From assembly GCA_963827155.1 (NCBI GenBank), contig CAWGZV010000002.1, positions 1,984,001 to 2,048,000 of the forward strand: a stretch of 64,000 nt of DNA, in the 5' to 3' direction. A program made the translations under genes and the position numbers. This stretch comes from UTCFX2 sp963827155 (GTDB lineage Bacteria; Chloroflexota; Anaerolineae; Anaerolineales; UBA4823). Under the pieces are notes generated by a model, which saw only the letters and a program-made list of their open reading frames with translations, was not told where the DNA came from and searched no databases. Of this stretch, positions 1 to 9,370 are shown one piece after another; position 1 is the stretch's first letter, and every line of letters begins with the position of its first letter.

Positions 1-5
1 TCTCA

Positions 6-725
6 TCATTCCCTCCGTTGACCCATAATTGCAGTCCCAATCCGAACCCAGGTCGCGCCTTCCTGCACAGCGGGAATAAAATCTCCGCTCATTCCCATCG
101 AAAGCTCGATTAACATCGGAGCCGGCATTTGATCGTTTAGATAATCCCGTAAACGTCTCAAGCGTTGAAAATATATGCGAGCTGGCTCAGGTTTTTCAAA
201 AAAGGGTGCCATCGTCATAAGACCATGAATAATTAAGTTTGGGAGCTCAAATAAGCGTGAAAATTCTGGAACTAAACTGCTCCAGAGATCCTCCCTCCAG
301 GCTGGGAAACCAAATTTCGAGCTCTCCCCGCTTACATTACATTCTACCAATCCGCTTAGCTTACGTCCGTTTTCACCGCAAAATCGATCCAGGCGCTGCG
401 CTAATTTCATACTATCAATCGAGTGGATGGAACAAAAATTGTCGCACACTGACCGTGCCTTCCGGCTCTGTACGTGCCCAATCATGTGCCACTCGATCCC
501 AGGAGTGTCTCCTAAGGCGTTCATTTTTCCAAGGGCTTCGTCCGGGTAGTTCTCACCAAACCTTCTGATTCCAGATTTATAAGCAAGCAGAACATCCTTC
601 GCAGAATGTCCTTTGGTCACGGTTATCAGCTTCACCGACGAAGGGTCGCGTCCGACTGATCTTGCAGCCCCCTCGATCTGCTCGAGAACATAAAGGTAGC
701 TTTCTTTTATGGTTAGATTATTCAC
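6..725 (-). CDS. yggS: YggS/PROSC family pyridoxal-phosphate homeostasis protein
   Basis: This 239-residue protein matches the single-domain, alanine-racemase-like YggS family, cytosolic PLP-binding proteins that buffer free PLP and affect amino-acid and keto-acid pools. The N-terminal strand LITVTKGHS carries the lysine expected to bind PLP. The C-terminal block LSMGMSGDFIPAV followed by VRIGTAIMGQR is the family's phosphate-binding signature. Length is typical and the gene is complete, with a GTG start and a TGA stop six bases from the window edge. It is the last visible gene of a minus-strand run and lies 9 bases after pgeF. YggS beside a PgeF/YlmD gene is a common bacterial arrangement. 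No catalytic role is known for the family. Confidence 0.95.
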   Translation of the reverse strand: MNNLTIKESYLYVLEQIEGAARSVGRDPSSVKLITVTKGHSAKDVLLAYKSGIRRFGENYPDEALGKMNALGDTPGIEWHMIGHVQSRKARSVCDNFCSIHSIDSMKLAQRLDRFCGENGRKLSGLVECNVSGESSKFGFPAWREDLWSSLVPEFSRLFELPNLIIHGLMTMAPFFEKPEPARIYFQRLRRLRDYLNDQMPAPMLIELSMGMSGDFIPAVQEGATWVRIGTAIMGQRRE

Positions 726-734
726 GGAATTCGC

Positions 735-1529
735 TTACAGTCCAATGATCGCCCCAAACCGCCCTGTGCGTCCCATTTCTCCGCGGTGCGAATACCAATC
801 ATCTAAATTACAGGCAGTACAGATATTCGATAACTCGATATGGGTGATCCCAGCCGCTTCAAGCAAATACTGATTAGCTGCCCATAAGTCGAATTTTACC
901 CCGGATGAACCATCCGGATATTTAGATTCCGAGAAGAATTGGCGCGCATCCTCTCCAAACGCTTTCTTCGCATGGGCGACAACTTCAGGACCAACTTCGT
1001 AGTGATGAGCCGCAATAGAAGGACCGATCCCCGCCAGGATATCATTAGGGTTGCTTTGGTAGCAATCCCTCATTCTTTGCACTGTGTCAAAAGCAATTTT
1101 TGAAACCGTGCCTTGCCAGCCTGCATGCACCAATCCAACCACCCGGCGTGCGGGATCATAAAGCAGAATCGGCACACAATCCGCAAACCGCATGAATAGC
1201 GTGACACCAGGTTGATCTGTCAGGATCGCATCTGCCTGTAAATGCGGTTCGTTCAATGGGCGAGGGGCTTTAGCACAGACCACCTCAGTTCCATGAACCT
1301 GCCAAACATCATACATACTTTCCACTGAACGTCCAACCCCCTCAAATGATCTTTGCCGGTTCTCCAGGACATTCGAGGGGTCGTCTCCAACGGTTCCACC
1401 AACATTCAAAGATGCCCATGGTTCAGGGCTTATCCCGCCGCGGCGCGTAATCAGTCCATGACAGACATGCTTTTCATTCAAAGAATCAAAATAATAGGTC
1501 CTGATGGTTTCGGATTGTCTGTATCGCAT
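735..1529 (-). CDS. pgeF: PgeF/YfiH (YlmD) family purine nucleoside phosphorylase, laccase-domain
   Basis: This is a 264-residue protein of the former multicopper polyphenol oxidase family (YfiH/YlmD), now known to include zinc-dependent purine nucleoside phosphorylases and adenosine deaminases related to LACC1/FAMIN. The zinc ligands are visible: the histidine in WQVHGTEV, the cysteine in RFADCVPILL and the histidine in VHAGWQGT. The C-terminal family block reads CNLDDWYSHRGEMGRTGR. Length is normal. It sits 9 bases downstream of the DUF2085 fusion gene and 9 bases before yggS on the same strand, so co-transcription is likely. The substrate in this organism is inferred from the family only. 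Confidence 0.93.
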   Translation of the reverse strand: MRYRQSETIRTYYFDSLNEKHVCHGLITRRGGISPEPWASLNVGGTVGDDPSNVLENRQRSFEGVGRSVESMYDVWQVHGTEVVCAKAPRPLNEPHLQADAILTDQPGVTLFMRFADCVPILLYDPARRVVGLVHAGWQGTVSKIAFDTVQRMRDCYQSNPNDILAGIGPSIAAHHYEVGPEVVAHAKKAFGEDARQFFSESKYPDGSSGVKFDLWAANQYLLEAAGITHIELSNICTACNLDDWYSHRGEMGRTGRFGAIIGL

Positions 1530-1539
1530 TGCTGGATAT

Positions 1540-2532
1540 TTACGAAGATGGATTTAACCGTTCCCATTTGTCCTGATAAATATTGCGCATTTCCTTCATT
1601 GACTCCTCGACCACAGGAAATCCAAACCAGGCAGTTCCAAAGCCAAACAGGAATCCCGTGAGCACCCTTAATTGAGGGGTGCTTTCGCGGAAAGGGAGAA
1701 ATGAGAGCGGAGGTTGGCTTAACAGCTGGCTAAAACCATCCAATGCAATCGGAATTACTGCCAGAAGGATCCACAAATACCAGGGCAAGGCGGGAATGCG
1801 GTAGCGTGTCAGCGAAAACAGCAGCCCAAAAATCAGAATGCCGGCGTAGATTGCTAAATCTCTTTCACATAACGCTATCTTATATCCATGGCTATGGTCA
1901 CCTACATATGCCCTGGCTTTAAACAGGTCCGAGACAGTAGAACTCTCGCTGAGACCCGTAGCCTGGTTGAATGTGAGCAGATTAGTTATCCCGGCAGCCG
2001 TCCGGGGGTATACCGCTTGATCTCCAAAAAGGTAGAAAGAACGAAATCCAAGCTGGTGACATACCAGGCTGTAGGCTTTGTAGATCATCCCAGCAGGCGT
2101 TTCCAATCCAATTTTCATTAAAACCGGTGCAAGCAGCGCTCCGGCAAGATACATGAATACTGCCAGGTTGAAAATAATCATGTAATGGTTCGAAAACCAT
2201 CTGGAAAAACTGTCAGATTTCCTCCAAACCCCTTTTTCGCGTACCTCAAGTAATTTCGGAGATGACTTGACCATTTGAATATGCCGTTCACGATCGCGGG
2301 CAGCCAATAGTGTGATTTTTAGCTCTTGGATTGTAAACGGTGACCTCAGCTTGAATGGTCCAACTTCGACAACCGGGACTTCAAATCCAAATTCCTTGGC
2401 CAGTTTTGGATCACTATCAACATCAATTATTTTCAGTTGGTGAGGGATTTCACTCTGGAGCTCGTTTAAATCTTGGTGGGTCTGGTCACAGAGATGACAA
2501 TCGGATCGGCTGTATAACGTTACCAGGATCAT
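1540..2532 (-). CDS. Glutaredoxin-like domain fused to DUF2085 membrane protein
   Basis: The 330-residue product has two parts. Residues 1 to about 80 are a glutaredoxin-like thioredoxin fold with a CxxC pair in YSRSDCHLCDQ and a cis-proline strand FEVPVVEV. Residues about 110 to 310 are a DUF2085 integral membrane domain, with YSLVCHQLGFRSFYLF, a CERDLAIYAG motif and several hydrophobic helices. DUF2085 has no assigned function; its conserved Cys and His suggest redox or metal chemistry, which is inference. The start overlaps the stop of the tlpA-like gene by four bases (ATGA), indicating translational coupling. With TlpA and CcdA just upstream, this suggests a cytoplasmic-to-membrane thiol relay. 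Confidence 0.85.
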   Translation of the reverse strand: MILVTLYSRSDCHLCDQTHQDLNELQSEIPHQLKIIDVDSDPKLAKEFGFEVPVVEVGPFKLRSPFTIQELKITLLAARDRERHIQMVKSSPKLLEVREKGVWRKSDSFSRWFSNHYMIIFNLAVFMYLAGALLAPVLMKIGLETPAGMIYKAYSLVCHQLGFRSFYLFGDQAVYPRTAAGITNLLTFNQATGLSESSTVSDLFKARAYVGDHSHGYKIALCERDLAIYAGILIFGLLFSLTRYRIPALPWYLWILLAVIPIALDGFSQLLSQPPLSFLPFRESTPQLRVLTGFLFGFGTAWFGFPVVEESMKEMRNIYQDKWERLNPSS

Positions 2533-3101
2533 TCAAGTACTCCGAGAGATTCCAAGTAATATGTAAATTGCTCCTGAGACATTACCCCATAGTGTCGATA
2601 GCGAATTATCCCCTCTTCGTCTATGAAAAAAGTGCTCGGAAGCATAAAAACTTTATATGCTTCCGCTACTTTGGCGTTTTTGTCCAATAGAATCGGGTAA
2701 GTAATATCCATTTCTGAGAGGAAGGACTTCACTTCGTCCATACTTTCTTCCTCATCAATCCCAAGCATGACAAAATTTGGATATTGTCCTGCATAAGTCT
2801 CAAACATCGGCATTTCATCTACGCATGGACCGCACCAGGTCGCCCAATAATTTGCAACAACCACTTTTCCACGTAAATCTGAAAGGCGTGTTTTCCCTCC
2901 TTCCAGGTTTTCAAGTTCGAAATCATTTGCTGGTGATCCATCCTCCATTTTTGCGAGAGCAGGCAGCTGTTGATCGCTGTTGCCGCCTAAAGAAATCGAT
3001 CCATTGATCACCAGGACAACGATCACTGCAACGCCTAAAAATATCCCGATCCACAAGCCGATTACGACTATCAGCAAATTTTTGCTTTTCGATTTCTTCA
3101 T
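2529..3101 (-). CDS. TlpA/ResA-like membrane-anchored thiol:disulfide oxidoreductase
   Basis: The product is a membrane-tethered thioredoxin-fold protein of about 190 residues. A lysine-rich start (MKKSKSKN) is followed by one hydrophobic segment, then an AhpC/TSA-redoxin domain with the active site WATWCGPC and the cis-proline region LPSTFFIDEEG. The family reduces periplasmic or extracytoplasmic disulfides, for example in cytochrome c maturation or cell-wall enzymes. An upstream TTG at 3146 stays in frame, but the ATG at 3101 gives a normal signal-anchor N-terminus and is preferred. It lies directly after the CcdA homologue, which probably supplies its electrons. Substrates are unknown; no cytochrome c biogenesis gene is visible nearby. 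Confidence 0.88.
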   Translation of the reverse strand: MKKSKSKNLLIVVIGLWIGIFLGVAVIVVLVINGSISLGGNSDQQLPALAKMEDGSPANDFELENLEGGKTRLSDLRGKVVVANYWATWCGPCVDEMPMFETYAGQYPNFVMLGIDEEESMDEVKSFLSEMDITYPILLDKNAKVAEAYKVFMLPSTFFIDEEGIIRYRHYGVMSQEQFTYYLESLGVLE

Positions 3102-3165
3102 AGTGTCTTCGCGATTCTCCGGAGTTCTGATATTTGTAAATTTCAAATGTAGCGGGAGGAGCCTC

Positions 3166-4089
3166 TTAAACCGAAGAAGCAGAATTGATCCCTGGCGGCT
3201 CCGGTGAAAGCATTAAAGCCATCGGCAGCGCGGCCGGGAAAAACGTGGCTCCAAATATCCACCAGACGATGAAGCTTCGTCCTTTTCGATAAGCCAGATA
3301 CCCGGGTAACAGACCGATAATAACCAGGGCAAGGAAAACCAGGATGAGCAGGCGCCCTAAGGCTAACTCATTATAATAATCGAAGAAAGAACCAAAACGC
3401 GCCATTTGCTGAAGCTGTCCAGAAAGCAGCAAAATGCCTACAAGGATTAGTAAGATTCCCATCCCAACTTCAACATAATGCATCATTTTCCCATAACGCC
3501 TTAAGACCGTTGTCACGACGCCAATCTGCACCGATGCGATCAAGAACGGAATTGCCAGACCAGCAGAGTAAGAGCTCAGCAGTAAAATCCCTTGCGATAT
3601 TGAACCCCCATTAAGCGACAATGTAAGGATCGCGCCTAAGATCGGACCCACACAAGGAGACCAACCGGCGGAAAAGAAAACTCCCATGAGAAAGGATGCG
3701 AAATAACCGCGCTTTCTCGCTGGAGCTGTTTGGGGTCGCAAATCGTATTCAAGAAATGGGATTCGAATCAGTCCAGTCATGTGGATCCCGAAGATGATGA
3801 CCACAATCCCACCGATCTTTGCCAACCAGTTGCGCCCATCGATTAATAGTCCCCCCAATGCCGCAGTCGCAACTCCCAGAGTAATAAATACTGTGCTGAA
3901 ACCTAGTACAAAGAATAAGCCATGTGTAAATGTGATCAGGGGATCTGCTTTTCCATCTCGCGAAGAAGCGACTGAACGGCCTCCAAGATACCCAATATAT
4001 GCTGGAACCAGTGAAAAAACACATGGGGAAAAGAAGGAAGCCAATCCTGCCAGAAACGCCAGACCGATACCGATATTCGCTAAATCCAT
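3166..4089 (-). CDS. ccdA: CcdA/DsbD-type transmembrane thiol transporter
   Basis: This polytopic protein of about 307 residues moves reducing equivalents from cytosolic thioredoxin across the membrane. Hallmarks are FFSPCVFSLVPAYIGYLGG near the N-terminus and FSAGWSPCVGPILGAIL in the middle, carrying the paired proline-cysteine motifs of CcdA. Six or more hydrophobic helices follow the usual pattern. The open frame extends further upstream, but the ATG at 4089 is preceded by GGGAG and starts at the conserved MDLANIGIG, so it is preferred. The gene precedes the TlpA-like gene on the same strand. Likely partners are that protein and the glutaredoxin-DUF2085 product. Confidence 0.92.
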   Translation of the reverse strand: MDLANIGIGLAFLAGLASFFSPCVFSLVPAYIGYLGGRSVASSRDGKADPLITFTHGLFFVLGFSTVFITLGVATAALGGLLIDGRNWLAKIGGIVVIIFGIHMTGLIRIPFLEYDLRPQTAPARKRGYFASFLMGVFFSAGWSPCVGPILGAILTLSLNGGSISQGILLLSSYSAGLAIPFLIASVQIGVVTTVLRRYGKMMHYVEVGMGILLILVGILLLSGQLQQMARFGSFFDYYNELALGRLLILVFLALVIIGLLPGYLAYRKGRSFIVWWIFGATFFPAALPMALMLSPEPPGINSASSV

Positions 4090-4117
4090 TTGAGAACTCC
4101 CGTTATTATTCCTTTTT

Positions 4118-5260
4118 TTATTCCTGAACCAATACTTGTGTGCTTCCCATACCGCTGAGCGTAATGTCCCCAGGCTCCGAGGACACTTCCGGCATTGTCC
4201 AACGAAAAATCCATTTCGCATCTTCCGGTGTGCAATTTACACACCCGTGGGATTGCGGGATGCCAAAACTGTTGTGCCAAAATGTCGAATGAATCGCCAT
4301 TCCCTTGCTGGCAAATAAGGTCGTCCATCCAATTCCCGCTAAATCATACCCACCCCCAGTAGTACCGCCGGTCATATGGACGGAAATGAGTTTTCGCCAG
4401 ATTGTATGTTTTCCAACTGGCGTCGCCCATTCACCCCCAGGTCTCGATTTACTGGTGATGTTTGGTCCGGTTGAAACCCTGCAAAAATAGACCTCCTCAG
4501 AGCCCTCCATACAAGAAAGCGTTTGGTGATTTAGATTAACAACGACTAATTTATCCGGATTTTCTGGATTGATCGGGCTGATCTCATCGGAGGTTAGAAT
4601 TCGGAACGCCTCACCAGCCGCCCAAAAGAAATCCCCATATCCTCCATAGCGATCGCTGACTCGATATTGAGTCCGATTATTCTCGTCAGTACGTAACTGG
4701 TCGACCCACATGATTTGAGAAAAATAAAGCCTTGGATTCGCGGTATATTTCAGCCAGGGTGACCTGCCTGGCGGATTTGCAAGTGTGATATCCACATACG
4801 GAACACTCACCTCAGCCCAATAACCTGTTGATGAAGGCAGTTCCTTAAGCGGTGAATTGGGCAAGTTGCGCACTGGTTGCAGATTTGCTGAGTAAATGTA
4901 TCCTTCAGGTGTCTCCACATATCGCTGATCATTCCAAAGAGGCCGAGAGCCGATGACCTCCTTTATCCACACGACCACAGAATCCTCAAACAGCTCTTTT
5001 ACTGTCAGGCTCTCATCCTCGGGTTTTAATTTTACTTCAACTTTTCCACCAAGCACCCTACCAAGTCTGTCAGCTGTGGGGAAATTGCCGTTGATTTGAT
5101 TAGATCCTGATTGAAAAATACCTGAGGAAGGAATCAATATTCCAGCAATTGAAAAAGAAACCAGGTTTAGAAAACCTCGTCTGTTGATATCCCCTTCGCT
5201 GTTCAATTTAAGCTTCGACAACTGCGACTCCCGTGCTGGCTTGTCCTGTGATCGTAACAT
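4118..5260 (-). CDS. Tat-exported L,D-transpeptidase (YkuD domain), copy 1
   Basis: A protein of up to 380 residues. The N-terminus carries a twin-arginine signal, NRRGFLNLVSF, then a hydrophobic stretch, so Tat export is expected. The C-terminal part is a YkuD catalytic domain: the histidine in MAIHSTFWHN and the block SHGCVNCTPEDA, with its catalytic cysteine. These enzymes form 3-3 peptidoglycan cross-links or attach proteins to the wall. The middle about 150 residues are shared with the adjacent copy. The ATG at 5260 overlaps the preceding gene by 53 bases; a TTG just after that gene's stop is an alternative start. It lies 28 bases upstream of ccdA, so the catalytic cysteine may be kept reduced by that system. 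Confidence 0.9.
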   Translation of the reverse strand: MLRSQDKPARESQLSKLKLNSEGDINRRGFLNLVSFSIAGILIPSSGIFQSGSNQINGNFPTADRLGRVLGGKVEVKLKPEDESLTVKELFEDSVVVWIKEVIGSRPLWNDQRYVETPEGYIYSANLQPVRNLPNSPLKELPSSTGYWAEVSVPYVDITLANPPGRSPWLKYTANPRLYFSQIMWVDQLRTDENNRTQYRVSDRYGGYGDFFWAAGEAFRILTSDEISPINPENPDKLVVVNLNHQTLSCMEGSEEVYFCRVSTGPNITSKSRPGGEWATPVGKHTIWRKLISVHMTGGTTGGGYDLAGIGWTTLFASKGMAIHSTFWHNSFGIPQSHGCVNCTPEDAKWIFRWTMPEVSSEPGDITLSGMGSTQVLVQE

Positions 5261-6345
5261 CTACCATTCCTGGGTCGTAAACCACTTCAGGTGTAGTCCA
5301 TCGAAATATCCAATGCGCATCCTCAGGTGTGCAGTTGACACATCCATGCGACATTGGATCTCCAAAGTTGTTATGCCAAAAAGTCGAGTGGATTGCTACC
5401 CCGCCGGTGGCAAATATCGAAGTCCATGCAATCCCTGGCAGGTCATATCCAGCACCGGTAGTTCCGCCGCTCATTTGTAATGAAATATATTTTCTGGTTA
5501 TCCTGTGAAGCCCAACCGGAGTTGCCCATTTATCAACCGGATTGCCATACATATCGAATTTCGCCCCTGTCGAAACCCGGCAAAAATAGACTTCATCCTT
5601 GCCTTCGAAGCAAGATAATGTCTGATGCAAAAGATCTACTACGATGCGTTTATCTTCGACCTCAGGACGGATTGGGGATAAATCTTCATTCGTGATTGGG
5701 CGAAAAGACTCTGGCAGCAGCCCAGAGTAAATCCACTCCACCGTAGTAATTCGGATTTATTCGATAGAGTTTTTGACCGGTATCAAGCGTTTTGATTTGA
5801 TCCACCCAGAATGTCTGGCTGTAATAAACTCGAATAGGGATGCCCTGATCCAGCTTCGCCTCCACCCAGGAATTGGATGAAGGTTTATCTTTGTCGAGCT
5901 GAGCTTCGGCATACGGCACTGTCACTTCAACCCACATACCTGGTCCGTGCGATGACGGGGGGAGATCTTCCACCGGATTATTCGGGAGATTTTGAACAGG
6001 CTGAAGGTATGGGCTGTATATAAAGCCATCAGGTGTCTCAACCCAACGCTGATTATTGAAGATATATGCGGGATTTACCCCAGCGGTCTCATGGAGCCAT
6101 GGCACCACTGCGTCTTCGTATAGCACACCCACGGTCTGACTTTCCGGATCACACTTGAGTTTCAGCTCTACCATTCCTACGGCTACACGACCTAAACGTT
6201 CGGCCTGTGGGAAATCAATCCATTTCGGCTTTGAGCCAATAAATTGATAAGCCAGCCCACTCATACCCAGGCCAGTAAATTTTAAAAAGTCGCGCCTGGA
6301 AAATGAACCAGATTGACTTCTCTGAAAAAGGTCTGATTTCTTCAT
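5208..6345 (-). CDS. Tat-exported L,D-transpeptidase (YkuD domain), copy 2, single frameshift
   Basis: This is a paralogue of the downstream gene, read in two overlapping frames. The first fragment starts MKKSDLF, has the Tat motif SRRDFLKFTGLGMSG and runs to WAAARVF near 5690. The second fragment picks up as ESFRPITNEDLSPI and carries the YkuD core, GGVAIHSTFWHNNF and SHGCVNCTPEDA. Aligning to the intact neighbour shows a clean join if one base (an A in GCCAGAG on the minus strand) is removed near 5715. Everything on both sides is well conserved, so either sequence error or a very recent mutation is likely. If real, the product would lose its catalytic domain. It leads the minus-strand run toward yggS. 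Confidence 0.85.
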
Positions 6346-6539
6346 TTTCAATCAAGAATCATGTACGTATTGAAGCATAAGTGTTTTCTATGTTCGTAAT
6401 TTATCACCATCAACATAACTGGTTAAGCATACCCGTAAAGAAAGTGTCGGTCAAGGTTGTGAAATCTGAGGTGGTTGAGGTATGTCGCGACAGACAGAAA
6501 AAACGGCGATTGTTCCTTCCTCGCTATTAACCCTCAAGT

Positions 6540-9040
6540 TCAAGTCAGTCTCAACCGGCGAAGGCGTAAGCTGTTGCTAACCACAAATACACTGCTGAAA
6601 GCCATCGCGCCTGCAGCAAGCATAGGACTCAAAAAACCCATTGCCGCAGCCGGGATCAGTATGATGTTATAGAAGAATGCCCAAAATAAATTTTGTTTGA
6701 TGGTGCGCAGCGTCCGCCGGGACAACTCGATTGCTCGCGGCACACCTTTCAAATCGCCGCTGATCAAGACTATCGGGGCGGCTGCGATCGCAACATCGGT
6801 GCCAGTTCCAATCGCGATGCCTACATCGGCTTGTGCAAGCGCTGGTGCGTCATTAATCCCATCCCCAACCATTCCCACAATCTCCCCTCTATCTTGCAGC
6901 TTCTTCACCGAATTTGCTTTTCCGCCTGGAGGCACCTCCGCGAGAATTTGATCTATTCCAACCTTCCGACCTATTGCCCGAGCAGTTTCGAAATTGTCTC
7001 CGGTAATCATCACGATGTTGAGGTTCAGCTTGCGAGTGCTCTCCAGCGCTTCTATGGAGCTTTCTTTGATGGTGTCTGCGACACCAATTGCTCCTTGCAC
7101 ACAACCATCGGCGCTTATCAAAATCACCGTCTTGGCTTCAGCTTCCAGCTTGTGGACTGCATTTTCCCACCCATTTAATGGGATCCCACGCTCCTTCAAT
7201 AATCGAATATTTCCCACAATTATCTTTTTCCCCTCAACCTCGGCTTCGACACCGCCGCCAACGATCGCTTGAAATCCAAGTGGTTCTGACAAAGCGATTG
7301 CTTGATTACCTGCTTCTGCGATCAGCGATTTGCTAATGGATGTTCACTTCTTCTTTCTACCGTCGCTGCTATTCTAAGGAGCTCTTTTTGGAGTTGATCC
7401 AGTGATTGAGGCTGATTGCTGACTTCGTGTTTTGGATCATTTGCGATCAGGTCTGTCACTGCTGGTAGTCCTCGCGTGATCGTACCTGTCTTATCTAAAA
7501 CCAGGGTCGTGATCGCTCCGGCGCGCTCTAAGGCTTCTCCCGATTTTATGAGAATCCCCATTTCTGCGCCCTTGCCGGCGCCTACCATAACGGCAGTAGG
7601 GGTCGCCAAACCCATAGCACAGGGGCACGCTATCACTAATACTGCCACCATATTGATTAAAGCTCTCGTAAAATTGCTGGTCTGAGAATCTGGGGGAAGC
7701 GGGATTAAGAAATACCAGACCAGAAAGGTGATTGTTGCAACCGCAATTACCACTGGAACAAAAATCGATGAAACCCGGTCTGCCAGCTTTTGGATCGGGG
7801 CTTTACTACCCTGAGCTTGTTCCACCAATCGAATGATTTGAGCCAGAGCAGTCTCTTTTCCAACCTTTGTCGCCTCGAATTTGAACATCCCAGTTTTGTT
7901 CAGCGTAGCGCCGATGACTGCCTCTCCAACCGACTTCTCCACGGGAATTGACTCGCCTGTGAGCATAGATTCATCGATAGTAGAACGCCCTTCTATGATC
8001 ACCCCATCCACAGGGATTTTTTCACCCGGTCGGACAATTACCACATCGCCAACTTGAACCTCATCGGTGGAAATTTCCTGCTCATTCCCAAAACGCACCA
8101 CAATAGCAGTTTTGGCGCGCAGGCCCATTAATTTTTTGATCGCTTCGCTTGTTTTTCCCTTTGCCCGCGCTTCCAGGTATTTCCCAAGTTTTATCAGTGT
8201 AATAATGACCGCGGCTGTCTCAAAATAGACATGCGGGCTCGATCCGCCACCCTGCATTGAAGCATGTGCGCTTTGGCTGCCAATTGAGAAGAGAACAACT
8301 GCCAATGAATAAAAATAAGCCGCCGATGAACCCATCACAATGAGTACATCCATATTTGCAGATCGATTCCGCAGCGCTTTATATGCTCCAACATAATACT
8401 GCCAGCCAACATAAAACTGCACCGGTGTAGCCAGGATTAACATCAGCCAATTTGCCCACCAGGCATTGGCAATCGCTGGTGGGAGCAGTCCCAGATCCAT
8501 GCTCATAGAAAAAAGAAATAGCGGAACTGTGAATAGCAGCCCTACTTTGAGATAATGCAGCTGCGAATTGATTTCAATTTCACGCGCTTTTGCCTCAACA
8601 TCCTCTGTCTCACCGCCCACTTCCAAAACTTCAAATCCTGCCGAGGCGATCGTTCTCCGCAGATCTAAGTAGCTGACTATGGTTGGAATATAGATTACGT
8701 TGGCGCGTTCATTGGCATAGCTGACTCGAGCTTCAATGACTCCATCGAGGCTTGTTAGCGCTTTTTCAACTCGACGTGCATCATTGTCGTCGCTCATTCG
8801 TTTTATAAACAGCGCTGCTTCTCCAGAGGCGATTCCATATCCGGCTTTGTGGACGCGCTCGACCAGATCATTTAAGTCCGCAAGTTGAGGATCAAATTCA
8901 ACAATTGCCCTCTCAGATGAGAGATTTACTGACGCAGCCTGTACACCGCTCACCTTCTTCAGGCTGCGTTCAACAGTTCCCACACAATTAGCGCAGGTCA
9001 TTCCGGATATTGGTAGTATAACGACTTTATTTTCGTTCAT
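6540..9040 (-). CDS. copA: Copper-exporting P1B-type ATPase CopA, single frameshift
   Basis: Together the two frames encode a full P1B copper ATPase. Order from the N-terminus: an HMA domain with GMTCANC (Cys16/Cys19), a second HMA-like fold that lacks its CxxC (the loop reads RMSDDNDARR), membrane helices, the actuator motif LTGES, the ion-binding IACPCAMGLATP, the phosphorylation site DKTGTIT, then SEHPLA. The first frame stops right after SEHPLANR near 7322. The second continues with LIAEAGNQ, MITGDN, GDGINDAPAL and the last two helices. Adding one A to an AAA run near 7330 would restore HPLAKSLIAEA, a canonical reading. It is the last gene of the csoR-copZ-copA operon and would expel cytosolic Cu(I). 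Confidence 0.92.
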
Positions 9041-9067
9041 TCTTTAATCAATTACCCAAAATAATGA

Positions 9068-9104
9068 ATATGCGCCGAGAGGATACATCCCTCTTGGCGC
9101 ATAT
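9068..9104 (-). terminator. Intercistronic hairpin between copZ and copA
   Basis: A nine-base outer stem (ATATGCGCC with GGCGCATAT) continues through a G-U pair into five further pairs around a six-base loop. On the transcribed strand it is followed only by a broken T-rich stretch. It could be a partial terminator or an RNA-processing/stabilising element that makes copZ more abundant than copA. The hairpin is directly visible; the function is inference. Confidence 0.55.
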
Positions 9105-9119
9105 CATGGATTGAAATAA

Positions 9120-9332
9120 TTATCCTGCAACGGGATAATTTATGGTCTCAAGTAGCTGCTTGATCGTTTCCTCGGTTGCTGGCGCTTCATAAGCAATAAC
9201 TACTTTTCTTGTACCTTGGTCAGCAGTAACCGACTGGACTCCATTAAGATCGGAAACCTCAGTTTGGATGGTGTGGACGCAATGTCCACAAGAAATATTT
9301 GGGATTGAATAGGTTACAGTGTTCATCGTCAT
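9120..9332 (-). CDS. copZ: CopZ-like copper chaperone (single HMA domain)
   Basis: A 70-residue cytosolic heavy-metal-associated protein. Its only domain carries the Cu(I) site ISCGHCV (Cys15 and Cys18) and the usual ferredoxin-like pattern ending in INYPVAG. CopZ proteins pass Cu(I) to the CopA N-terminal domain and to copper sensors. It lies 39 bases after csoR and 79 bases before copA on the same strand, and is presumably induced by copper through CsoR. Length is typical and the start is ATG. Confidence 0.93.
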   Translation of the reverse strand: MTMNTVTYSIPNISCGHCVHTIQTEVSDLNGVQSVTADQGTRKVVIAYEAPATEETIKQLLETINYPVAG

Positions 9333-9370
9333 GTCCTCTCGAGTTAATTGAATATTCTATTGTGTGATCT

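Noticed and set aside
7300..7340. Programmed ribosomal frameshifting in copA
   Set aside because: The known E. coli case occurs near the end of an N-terminal metal-binding domain at a slippery site with a pseudoknot. Here the break is within the nucleotide-binding domain, and one added A restores a canonical sequence.
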